NCBI GenBank assembly: GCA_964610745.1 | Contig: CAZSYL010000008.1 | Span: forward strand, 26,758 to 90,757 | Direction of reading: 5' to 3' | DNA: 64,000 nucleotides | From: SHLQ01 sp964610745 | Lineage (GTDB): Bacteria > Actinomycetota > Acidimicrobiia > Acidimicrobiales > SHLQ01 | Shown here: positions 15,733 to 23,598 of the stretch, in pieces | Layout: the number at the start of each line of letters is the position of its first letter | How positions within the stretch are numbered: position 1 is the first letter of the stretch | The notes under the pieces: model-generated | The model's input: only the letters and a program-made list of their open reading frames with translations | Databases searched by the model: none | Told to the model about the DNA's origin: nothing | Position numbers and translations under genes: made by a program

Positions 15733-17967
15733 CTAGTTCGACAAATCAGACACCACGGTTTGGATCTGCCGGAGCCCGTCAGCGAGTTGGATGGTGAGTT
15801 CGCGCAGCTCCGTTTCGGCGATGTTGACCTCGATTGGGACATCGAGCACGACGGGGACTTCGGCCTGGACCGGAACTGTTTCGCTGATGGGCACATCGAC
15901 GTCGAGTTGGATTGGCACGTCCACATTCACTGGCACATTTACATCGACGGGCACCTCAAAGCCCAGACCCGTGTCGATCTCGATTGTGGTATCGACCGCC
16001 TGATCGATCGTGATGGTCTCGTCTATCGGGAAACTGAAGTCGCGATCGATTTCGATCTCGGTATCAATGACAACGGTTTCGTCGATGGCAACGGCGAACT
16101 CGAGTGAGCTGTTCGAGAAGTTCTCGAGCTCGAGGATCGCCTCCTCAAGACCGGCGGAGACCTGCGGTTCTAGTTCACCGACCTGACGTGCGAACTCGAT
16201 CACCTGGGCGGACACGATCGCCGACCCGGCAGCGCCTTCCTCGACCCGGATCAGGTCTTCTTGGGCAAGAGCCAGCTCCGCCTGAGTGTCGTTGAGCGAC
16301 CGCACGACGAGCCCGAGCGCGATAACCACGCCCACGAGCACTATGCCGAGGATGACCACGGCGGTCTTCAAGAAACTGTCTTCACGCATGGGAGGCTCCC
16401 CCGTGGTTGGTTGGATTGGCGAGGCGATTGATGTGTCGTCTGTGCTCGAGTTCTTCTTCGCGAACAGCGCGACGAAGAATCCGATCAGGGCGATCGCGGT
16501 AGCGGCGAGGAACGTCTCGGAGATCGCGCTCGCAGTGAGTTCTGCCGAAGCTTCGGTGACCGCCGCCGGGAAATCCGGGTCCGTTATTGGAGGAAGCTCG
16601 AGCGTTGCACGCAGGTCGTTGAATCTGGCCAAGCCCCACGCCGTAAGCGCGGCCAGACCGACGCTCAGGCCAACGAGTCGAACGATCATCACGATCGCCG
16701 CGGCTGCACCGCGTTGATGTGGTGGCGAAGCATCGACGACGGTCGCTGTCGTTGGAGCGAACACCAGGCCAAGACCAGCGCCGAGGATAGCGAGCTGTCC
16801 TGCCGCAACAAGGAAGTTGAGATCCGGCGTCCATGTGAGGCCCATGAGCAACATGGCGATTGAGGCGAGGGCCATTCCGATGATCGTGGGTAGGCGATAG
16901 CTGACCCGCTCGGCCAGTCGGCCACCAACCCACGAGGCGACCGCCATCGCCGCCGTCAGCGCAGCGAGAACCCAGCCAGCGAGTACGGCCGATCGTTCAA
17001 GGTCAATCTCTATTGCGTTGACGAAGATCGGCACGTCAACCATCGCGATGATTAAAGCGGCACCCACGATTAGGTTGACAAAGAGCGCAATCCGAAGGTT
17101 GCGGCCAGCGAAGAACGCAGGATCGATCAATGGGTCTTCGGTTCGACGCTCGTGAAGAACGAACAGAAAGCCGAGCACGGCAGCCACAGGAAACAACAGG
17201 CGGAAGTCAAAGCCACTTCCGCCCTGGAGTTCTTCGAGACCGGTAACGCTTTGAATCTCAGCGTTGCCGAGGAGGGCAAGGTCGAGGACGATCAATGTGA
17301 GCGACAACAAGACGGCGCCCCACCAATCGACTCTGCGACCAGCACGACGTTCGCCCAGAGCATCGTCGACATCAGCGAGCGCCCACCACGCCAACGCCAG
17401 ACCGACGAGGGCGAGTGGAATGTTCAACCAGAACTGCCAACGCCAATCGAGGAAACGCACGAGGAGCGCGCCGTAGAGCGGGCCCCAGACCCAGCCGAAC
17501 GTCTCGATCGCACCGAGGTTTCCAAGGGCCCGAGCGCGCTTGTCGTCGTCGAACACATCGCCGACGACCGCCAGCGCCACCGGCACCATCGCACCTCCCC
17601 CGATCGCGGTCAACACACGGCCGACGAGAAATGGGGCCATCGAAGAAGAGAGCGGGATCACGATCGTGCCCACGAGGAACACTGCGTAGGCCAGAACGAA
17701 CAATCGACGCCGACCAATCACGTCGCTGAGGCGTCCGGCCAACGGCATGACGGACACGAAAGCAATCAGGTAGACGTTGACGATCCACGCAGCATCGTCG
17801 AGACCATCGGGCAACGTGAGTCCGAGATCGTTGATGATTGGACGGAGCATGGTCGTCACAACCGTCAGGTCGTCTGCTGCGACGAAGACCGCAAAGCCAA
17901 CAACCCACAGGATTGCCCGCGGCGATGCAGAGCGCCGCGTCGGTCGCTCTGTTTCGACCACCGTCAT
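15733..17967 (-). CDS. P55-like MFS exporter (DHA2 type) fused to a VPV-repeat extracytoplasmic tail
   Basis: 744 aa from the ATG at 17967, overlapping the lipoprotein stop by 1 nt (TAATG). Residues about 1-510 are a drug/lipid exporter of the 14-helix MFS class, with motif A-like GRLSDVIGRRRLF and ALGNLGAIETFGWVWGPLYG. After a Ser/Thr-rich linker, MREDSFLKTAVVILGIVLVG begins an extra membrane helix. It is followed by a helical stretch and a beta-rich region of alternating Val/Pro and acidic residues (for example FEVPVDVNVPVNVDVPIQL). P55 proteins pair with LprG lipoproteins to move lipids to the cell surface. The roughly 218-residue tail is not part of any P55 I know. It could also be translated separately from an internal ATG at 16389. 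Confidence 0.88.
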   Translation of the reverse strand: MTVVETERPTRRSASPRAILWVVGFAVFVAADDLTVVTTMLRPIINDLGLTLPDGLDDAAWIVNVYLIAFVSVMPLAGRLSDVIGRRRLFVLAYAVFLVGTIVIPLSSSMAPFLVGRVLTAIGGGAMVPVALAVVGDVFDDDKRARALGNLGAIETFGWVWGPLYGALLVRFLDWRWQFWLNIPLALVGLALAWWALADVDDALGERRAGRRVDWWGAVLLSLTLIVLDLALLGNAEIQSVTGLEELQGGSGFDFRLLFPVAAVLGFLFVLHERRTEDPLIDPAFFAGRNLRIALFVNLIVGAALIIAMVDVPIFVNAIEIDLERSAVLAGWVLAALTAAMAVASWVGGRLAERVSYRLPTIIGMALASIAMLLMGLTWTPDLNFLVAAGQLAILGAGLGLVFAPTTATVVDASPPHQRGAAAAIVMIVRLVGLSVGLAALTAWGLARFNDLRATLELPPITDPDFPAAVTEASAELTASAISETFLAATAIALIGFFVALFAKKNSSTDDTSIASPIQPTTGEPPMREDSFLKTAVVILGIVLVGVVIALGLVVRSLNDTQAELALAQEDLIRVEEGAAGSAIVSAQVIEFARQVGELEPQVSAGLEEAILELENFSNSSLEFAVAIDETVVIDTEIEIDRDFSFPIDETITIDQAVDTTIEIDTGLGFEVPVDVNVPVNVDVPIQLDVDVPISETVPVQAEVPVVLDVPIEVNIAETELRELTIQLADGLRQIQTVVSDLSN

Positions 17968-18683
17968 TACTCTTCCGGTGGCGAGATATCGAAGGTCTCG
18001 CCGTACTCGGTGAGCTCGAGCACCCATTCGCTCACGTCGCCATCGAACTCGGTAGAGAACTCGACAGAGGTGACTTCAGCGGTCACAGGGTGGAGCCAGA
18101 GGTCAAGCTCGACGTCCTGGCCGCTCACCAACCCCGCCGTGATAGCAGCCATACGTTCGGCTGGAGCGGTTCCGGTGAGGTGATAGCGGGTGGTGTCGTT
18201 GCGCTGCTCTTCGCCCACGACGGCCACGTCGGTGAGCCCCGAGATGAGCGGTCGCCAGCCACCGACTGGGTCAAAGAACAGGCTGGGGTCGATATCGAAA
18301 CCTGGTGGCAGCGTTTCGAAACGCCCGGTCGTTGGGTTTGAGAGCCAAACCTCATCGTCGATGGCGATCGCACCGAGTTCGGTACGTAGCGAACCGCTGA
18401 CGGTCACACCAAGAATCGCATCGGCCGAACCGGGTACGGCGAAGCGTCCGTCGATGTTGTCCAATGAGATCGACTGGGCGCCGTCAATGAACACCGGGGC
18501 GCCACTACGGGCAAGCCCAAAACGGACACTTTCGACCTCGCCCATGGCCTGAGCGCTTGTCTCCTGAAGTGCTACCGCATCGAGCTCGAGCAGTTCCCCA
18601 CCGAGGTCTTCACCGCCACCACACGCTGCCAGCAACACCATCGCCCCTAGGGCAAGCAGCAGTATGCGATACAGACGGTGCAA
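17967..18683 (-). CDS. LprG/LppX-family lipoprotein
   Basis: 238 aa. The signal peptide ends in the lipobox LLAAC with C21 as the lipidated residue. The remainder (SAQAMGEVESVRFGLARSG...LSNPTTGRFETLPPGFDIDPSLFF...YHLTGTAPAERM...ELDLWLHPVTAEVTSVEF) follows the LppX/LprAFG fold, a half-barrel with a cavity for acylated lipids. In mycobacteria LprG is cotranscribed with the exporter P55 and passes triacylated lipids to the outer layers. Here the next gene is a P55-like MFS protein overlapping by 1 nt, the same arrangement. The ligand is unknown. Confidence 0.87.
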   Translation of the reverse strand: MHRLYRILLLALGAMVLLAACGGGEDLGGELLELDAVALQETSAQAMGEVESVRFGLARSGAPVFIDGAQSISLDNIDGRFAVPGSADAILGVTVSGSLRTELGAIAIDDEVWLSNPTTGRFETLPPGFDIDPSLFFDPVGGWRPLISGLTDVAVVGEEQRNDTTRYHLTGTAPAERMAAITAGLVSGQDVELDLWLHPVTAEVTSVEFSTEFDGDVSEWVLELTEYGETFDISPPEE

Positions 18684-18792
18684 GAAACTTCTCCCTGGCT
18701 GGACGCTGCGAGCTTACGCGGCGATCGCCAGTCGGTTACAACGCTGTTCAGCTCAGTTCATTCCGACCGAACAGATCGTGTTCTCCGGCGGA

Positions 18793-19086
18793 TTAGGCAA
18801 CAGAGGACGCCGGGGCCGCATCCGATGTTGATCGAGTCGACACGATTAGCCCCGACAAACCAATGGTGATCGCCAGTCCAATCAAGGTGCGGTTCCTCGT
18901 TTCACGGGCCGCTGCAGCCTGATCGAACTCCGCCGTTGCCTCTTCGTCGAAGAAGACGAACACCTCAGGTGGCTCGTCCGAAACGCCTTGGCCCAAACGT
19001 TGCGCGAACGGATTCCCAGCAATGGCCGCGATGATACCTACGACGAGAAGTGTGGCGAACCCACAAGCGACTATCGAACGACCCAT
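18793..19086 (-). CDS. Small two-helix membrane protein, unknown function
   Basis: 97 aa. Two hydrophobic segments are visible (about residues 8-25 and 66-82) separated by an acidic, helical loop (FVFFDEEATAEFDQAAAARETRNR). I recognise no family. It lies upstream of the lprG-P55 pair on the same strand with a 109-bp gap, so it may or may not belong to that unit. The hydrophobic pattern and normal codon use favour a real gene. Confidence 0.55.
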   Translation of the reverse strand: MGRSIVACGFATLLVVGIIAAIAGNPFAQRLGQGVSDEPPEVFVFFDEEATAEFDQAAAARETRNRTLIGLAITIGLSGLIVSTRSTSDAAPASSVA

Positions 19087-19154
19087 ACCGGATCATCGGC
19101 ACGGGTCGACGCATTGTGAGAGCCCGAACCCCCTGAATCCAAACACTAAGCAAA

Positions 19155-19401
19155 TGGGGTCAGGTCTCACTTTCACCCATAGTCCCATGGGGTCAAGTCT
19201 CACTTTCACTCGCCCGCAACGCGGATCGACCGATAGTCAACAGTTTTGTCGTGCAGACCTTGGCTTGATCGCTATCCGGGCGGCAACTGGCGATCGTGTT
19301 TAGTCAGCGACGATCGTTATGAATTCAACGGTCTGTACCCAACTGGGTGAAAGTGAGACCTGACCCTAATCAGGATTCAGTGAAAGTGAGACCTGACCCC
19401 A
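19155..19401. repeat. Inverted REP-like element (four copies of GGTCAGGTCTCACTTTCAC motif)
   Basis: The 423-bp gap 19087-19509 has no convincing gene but contains this element. Direct copies start at 19155 and 19188; inverted copies lie at 19345-19366 and 19381-19401. Copies 1 and 3 share an identical 22-bp core ending ACCC, and copies 2 and 4 both end ACT, so the units pair as two nested inverted repeats around about 135 bp of unique DNA. The GGGGTCAGGTCT core resembles REP-type repeats mobilised by Y1 (RAYT) transposases. No transposase is present, so this looks like a non-autonomous REPIN-type unit. Confidence 0.75.
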
Positions 19402-19509
19402 AAGGGAACGACCCGACTCCGGGATCAACGACTGCACCCAAGACGTCAGCCCCCCTCGGGCGCGTCGTGAGAGCGCAGCCTCTACGACGGGTGTGTCTCG
19501 CGAAGTTGT

Positions 19510-20850
19510 CTACGCGCCGCTCATGGTGACATCGGCGATGACCAGGCTGACGCCCGCTGCCGACATGGGAAGCCAGTCGACGTCGTTGCCGACCGCCTGA
19601 ATGTCACCGAGCATCTTCTGAAGCGTCGATGCAATGGTGATCTCGCGCAACGGTTCGCCGAGTTCACCGTCGCGGATTCGCAGACCCTCGGCCCCGGTCG
19701 AAAAGTCACCGCTCACCGGATTCACGCCCGAATGAATTCCAGCGACGCCCTGGATCAGGACGCCGTTGTCGATGCCGCTGATCAGTTCCTCCTGGGATTG
19801 CGTGCCGGGTTCGAGGAAAAGCGCCCGAGCGCCAACACTAGGGACCGACGAATAGCCACGGACAGCCGAGCCCGTCGACGCCGCGTCCATCCGGCGCCCG
19901 GTGTAGGCATTGTGAACAAAGGTGTTCAGCCGACCGCCATCGATGAGGACATTGCGACGGCTCGCCATGCCCTCGCCGTCGGTCTCGCTCGCCGTAAAGG
20001 CATCGCTGTTCGTCGGATCATCGACGAGAGTGAACAACGGTGATGCAACCTCTTCGCCCATGCGATTGGCGAAGAGCGAGTAACCCTTCATTACCGCTTC
20101 GCCCGACATCGTGCCGCCAAGAATCGCAAGAAACTGGGCGGTGACAAAAGGGTCGAACACGATCGTGACCCGCTCGCTTGCGGGTTGGGTTGCACCGAGG
20201 AGCCGGGTCGCGCGATCGCCTGCATCGGCGGCTGCCTTGCTGACGTCGAGCTGTGCGGGGTCGCGGCCAACGCTAAATCCGAAACCGATCTGAGTGTCGC
20301 CGTCCTCTTCGGCCAGGGCCGAGACCGTGACGTACGAGCCCGAGTCGCGACTAGTTACCTCGACCCCGGCGGTCGAAACAAGCGCGCTTTCACTGATGGA
20401 GTCGACATAGTCGGCCGATTCGATGCCGGAAATGCGTTCGTCGCTCTTGAGGGTCTGTTCTTCCAGCTTGATCGCAAGGTCGATCTTGGCGTCGGTGGCC
20501 ATGTCGTTGACGGCCTCGTTGTACAAATCAAGTTCTTGGACGGCGACACCATCGGGGCTTGCCAGCCCGAGGAACTCATCAGGCGTGCCAAAGGTGGCGT
20601 TGTCACGCGCTTCGGCCATTGTCTCGGCGAGGACTTCCTCGTCGAGCGAGCCCGCGTACGCGAAGCCTTGCTTGTTGTCGACGATGACGCGGACGCCGAC
20701 GCCCTGTGACTCGCTCGCCGTGAATTGTTCGATCTCGCCCTGGTATACCCGGATCTCGGTGTCACGCTCGTGAACAGCGACGACCTCGACGGCCTCACCA
20801 TCCTTCGCCCAGCCCAGAACCTTCTTTGCGATCGGTAGAAGCTCAGCCAT
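19510..20850 (-). CDS. tldE: TldE/PmbA-like partner of metalloprotease TldD
   Basis: 446 aa. It shows the TldD/PmbA fold (YQGEIEQFTASESQGVGVRVI...GFAYAGSLDEE...TIVFDPFVTAQFLAILGGTMSGEAVMKGYSLF) but lacks the HExxxH metal motif of its partner. The conserved end ASRRNVLIDGGRLNTFVHNAYT...NPVSGDFSTGAEGLRIRDG is present. TldD and TldE form a heterodimeric protease that trims unfolded peptides, including some peptide natural products. tldD is immediately upstream, 6 nt away. Confidence 0.92.
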   Translation of the reverse strand: MAELLPIAKKVLGWAKDGEAVEVVAVHERDTEIRVYQGEIEQFTASESQGVGVRVIVDNKQGFAYAGSLDEEVLAETMAEARDNATFGTPDEFLGLASPDGVAVQELDLYNEAVNDMATDAKIDLAIKLEEQTLKSDERISGIESADYVDSISESALVSTAGVEVTSRDSGSYVTVSALAEEDGDTQIGFGFSVGRDPAQLDVSKAAADAGDRATRLLGATQPASERVTIVFDPFVTAQFLAILGGTMSGEAVMKGYSLFANRMGEEVASPLFTLVDDPTNSDAFTASETDGEGMASRRNVLIDGGRLNTFVHNAYTGRRMDAASTGSAVRGYSSVPSVGARALFLEPGTQSQEELISGIDNGVLIQGVAGIHSGVNPVSGDFSTGAEGLRIRDGELGEPLREITIASTLQKMLGDIQAVGNDVDWLPMSAAGVSLVIADVTMSGA

Positions 20851-20856
20851 GTTGCG

Positions 20857-22248
20857 TTAGGCCGCCGTGCCGCCGACGGTGAGGCTGGTCACACGAAGGG
20901 TCGGTGTACCGTCGCCGACTGGAACACCCTGGCCATCCTTGCCGCATGTGCCCGGGTGGCCCATGGCAAAGTCGTTGCCGAGGGCGTCGATGCGGGTAAG
21001 CACCTCCGGGCCATTGCCGATCAGGTTGCCTTCACGAATTGGCTCGGTGATCTTTCCGTCTTCAATGAGGTACGCCTCGGTCATGCCAAAGACGAAATCG
21101 CCCGTCGCGGTATTGACCTGTCCGCCACCGAGCTGAGCGACGTATACGCCGTTCGGTGTGGAGGCGATGATGTCAGCTGGGTTGTCCTCACCCGCGGTGA
21201 TGTACGTGTTGGTCATCCGCACCATCGGGAGGTGTTGGTAGCTCTGACGCCGACCGTTGCCCGAGGACGGACGGCCTTCCTTGCGGGCACGAATGTTGTC
21301 GTACATGTAGTCGGTGAGAATGCCATTCTCGATCAATACGTTGCGCTGGGCGGGACGACCCTCGTCATCGATGGCGAAGTTGCCCCATTCGGCTGACATC
21401 GTGCCGTCATCAATGAGCGTGACGAGCGGGCTTGCAACCTGCTCACCTTTGCGTCCAGCAAAGACCGACGCCGACTTGGCGACGAGGTCGGCTTCGAGGC
21501 CATGACCGCACGCCTCGTGGAAAAGCACGCCACCGCCACCTGGGCCGACCACGACGGTCTGGGCTCCCGAAGGTGCTGGGCGAGCGCTGAGCTTGGTGAT
21601 GGCACGGTTCGCTGCGACCCGGGCCATCTCGGTCACGTCGTGATCATCGAACGTTTCAAAGCCTATGGTTCGACCGTGGCTCTCGCGGCCGGTCTGCATA
21701 CCGGTGTCGCCCATGGCAACGCAGTTGATCGCAAAGAAGGTACGAACCTGGTCGTCACCAGCGATGAGACCGTCGGAGTTAGCGACGAGGATCTTGCGCC
21801 GACTGTCGCCGTACCGGGCGCTGACCTGGGAGATTTCGTCCCCGATCGAACGGGCCTCCTCATCGGCTCGCTGGAGCAGCTCGACTTTGGTGCCTTTGGC
21901 AACCGTCTCAGGAAAGGTCTCGACCTCGATGTCTCGAGAGACATCCTGGCGCTCGAGGCTCACCTTGCGAACGCCACCGCCGCCGCCACGTGCAGCCGCT
22001 GCAGCTGCCTCGGCGGCCTTGCGAAGTGCGTCCTCGGAGAGGTCTGCAGTGTGAGCGAATCCTGTGGTGTCACCAGCGACGACCCGAATGCCAGCCCCAC
22101 GACTGCGTCCGGATGTCAGCTCTTCAATCTTGCCGTCGTCGAGGAACGCAGATGAATTGCGCTTGTCCTCAACGAAGACCTCCGCGAAGTCAGCGCCACC
22201 GAGCAGGGCGGTATCGAGAGTGGTTGCGACCAGTGATTCGTCGAGCAC
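20857..22248 (-). CDS. tldD: Metalloprotease TldD
   Basis: 463 aa from the GTG at 22248, preferred because AAAGG lies 8 nt upstream; a GTG at 22257 is directly against that motif. The zinc-binding HExxxH is HEACGHGLEAD (H244, E245, H249). Other family features are SRGAGIRVVAGDTTGFAHT and the end NTATGDFVFGMTEAYLIEDGKIT. It is the catalytic subunit of the TldD/E protease, and tldE follows in the same direction. No precursor peptide gene is visible nearby, so a role in RiPP maturation is not supported here. Confidence 0.94.
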   Translation of the reverse strand: MLDESLVATTLDTALLGGADFAEVFVEDKRNSSAFLDDGKIEELTSGRSRGAGIRVVAGDTTGFAHTADLSEDALRKAAEAAAAAARGGGGGVRKVSLERQDVSRDIEVETFPETVAKGTKVELLQRADEEARSIGDEISQVSARYGDSRRKILVANSDGLIAGDDQVRTFFAINCVAMGDTGMQTGRESHGRTIGFETFDDHDVTEMARVAANRAITKLSARPAPSGAQTVVVGPGGGGVLFHEACGHGLEADLVAKSASVFAGRKGEQVASPLVTLIDDGTMSAEWGNFAIDDEGRPAQRNVLIENGILTDYMYDNIRARKEGRPSSGNGRRQSYQHLPMVRMTNTYITAGEDNPADIIASTPNGVYVAQLGGGQVNTATGDFVFGMTEAYLIEDGKITEPIREGNLIGNGPEVLTRIDALGNDFAMGHPGTCGKDGQGVPVGDGTPTLRVTSLTVGGTAA

Positions 22249-22449
22249 GAAGAACACCTTTCGGAAACGGCTTGCGTGGGAAACGCAGGCCCAGAGTGGT
22301 TCTCTTCACTGTATCGACCAAGGGCTCGACCGGAGTGAGCGTTTGGCCCTGTCTTTATCAATTCATGAACCTCACCGATCGTTGACCGGCCGGACAAGCC
22401 GGGGAGTCCAAGCCACCCGCGCACCTTTCGGCGCGCATAGGATTCGATC

Positions 22450-22824
22450 GTGGCACTAGAACTGGGACTTCACGGCGAAGCAACGATGGTGGTTGGCGAG
22501 CACGAGACTGCTGTGACGCAAGGTACCGGCGACGTCGCCGTCCTCAGCACACCTCGCCTCCTGCAGCTCATGCAAGAGGCGACGATGGATGCACTCGACG
22601 GGCAACTGCCAGAAGGCATGATCACCGCGGGGCTGCGGATCAACCTTGACCATCTCCACGGCACCGGGGTCGGCACCGAGATCACCGCCAGTGCAACGCT
22701 CGTGCGGATCGAGGGTCGACGCCTAGTCTTTGACGCCGAGGCTCACGGTATGGGGATGCTTGTCGGCACGGGACGAATTATCCGAGTGCAGATCGACAAG
22801 GAACGCTTTCTAGCGAATCTGTAA
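22450..22824 (+). CDS. FlK-like hotdog thioesterase
   Basis: 124 aa from a GTG start. The sequence GTGDVAVLSTPRLLQLMQEATMDALDG...INLDHLHGTGVGTEITASATLVRIEGRRLVFDAEA follows the fluoroacetyl-CoA thioesterase (FlK)-like hotdog family. T34, E43 and H68 are the probable active-site residues. In most genomes these proteins are general acyl-CoA thioesterases, and nothing here suggests fluoroacetate metabolism. It diverges from tldD, and its 3' end overlaps the convergent VanZ gene by 47 nt. Confidence 0.8.
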   Translation: MALELGLHGEATMVVGEHETAVTQGTGDVAVLSTPRLLQLMQEATMDALDGQLPEGMITAGLRINLDHLHGTGVGTEITASATLVRIEGRRLVFDAEAHGMGMLVGTGRIIRVQIDKERFLANL

Positions 22825-23419
22825 CCACGGGAACCTCAAGCGCTGAGTCATCGGCGTTACTTTCGACTGCGTCACCAGCGTCTTGTAGATGCATGACCCA
22901 CGAGGCGAACAGCACGCCGAGCACACCGCCGGCAGCGTTCAACCAAAGATCGTCGACGTCGAACGAACGGTAGGTGTATCCAAGGAGGGTCGAAACACCC
23001 AACTGCGTGACTTCGATGGCCACGGTCGTTCCAATCACCAACGCGATCGCGCTCACCTTGCGACTGAACCGCTCGAAGAGCAAAGGGGCCATCAAGCCAA
23101 GTGGCAACAGAAGGAGGAAGTTGCCAATGACCTGGTTGACGAACGAGAACTCTGATCCCAGCGCATCGTTCACGGTACGGAACGGAACGAAGTTATTGCC
23201 CGGACCAAAACCGGAGTCACCGAGGGCCCGACCTTGCTCGATCACTGCACTATCGATCGGCAATGGAAACAGCGTTACCGCCAACAAGCGCGAAACGTAA
23301 AAGGCAAAGAGCAGCGAGAAGAGCACCTTCATCGGCCTGTCGCGCTCGATCCGATCGCCACGAAGTACCCACACGCCCCACAGAATCACCACCACATATG
23401 TAATTGATCCACTCAGCAT
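22778..23419 (-). CDS. VanZ-family membrane protein
   Basis: 213 aa with about five membrane segments. The VanZ pattern is clear: NNFVPFRTVNDALGSEF, NQVIGNFLLLLPLGLMAPLLF, IEVTQLGVSTLLGYTYRSFDVDDLWLNAAGGVLG. VanZ-like proteins are widespread; some raise teicoplanin tolerance, but the molecular role is not established. The C-terminal tail is hydrophilic and lies in the overlap with the thioesterase gene, so its last residues may be poorly conserved. Confidence 0.85.
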   Translation of the reverse strand: MLSGSITYVVVILWGVWVLRGDRIERDRPMKVLFSLLFAFYVSRLLAVTLFPLPIDSAVIEQGRALGDSGFGPGNNFVPFRTVNDALGSEFSFVNQVIGNFLLLLPLGLMAPLLFERFSRKVSAIALVIGTTVAIEVTQLGVSTLLGYTYRSFDVDDLWLNAAGGVLGVLFASWVMHLQDAGDAVESNADDSALEVPVVTDSLESVPCRSALG

Positions 23420-23598
23420 TTTTGGGGGGCCTTTCCTGGGTACACATATGAAACCAGCCGCGACTACTGATTGATCAAAAAGGGACTCGTGTTCACCACT
23501 TCTTTGCAGTCGTTAATAATCCATTCAGATCGGTAGCGATCAAGGCTCTGATACCCGCATCGGGCCTCTCGACTATTCCCGAGCTATCGTGATCGTTG

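Noticed and set aside
17152..18183. 343-aa plus-strand open frame opposite the MFS exporter
   Set aside because: Charged, low-complexity product (many His, Arg, Glu); antisense to a gene with clear transporter motifs.
19510..22248. tldD/tldE as part of a RiPP (peptide natural product) cluster
   Set aside because: No precursor peptide, modification enzyme or dedicated exporter is adjacent; the pair is also common as a housekeeping protease.
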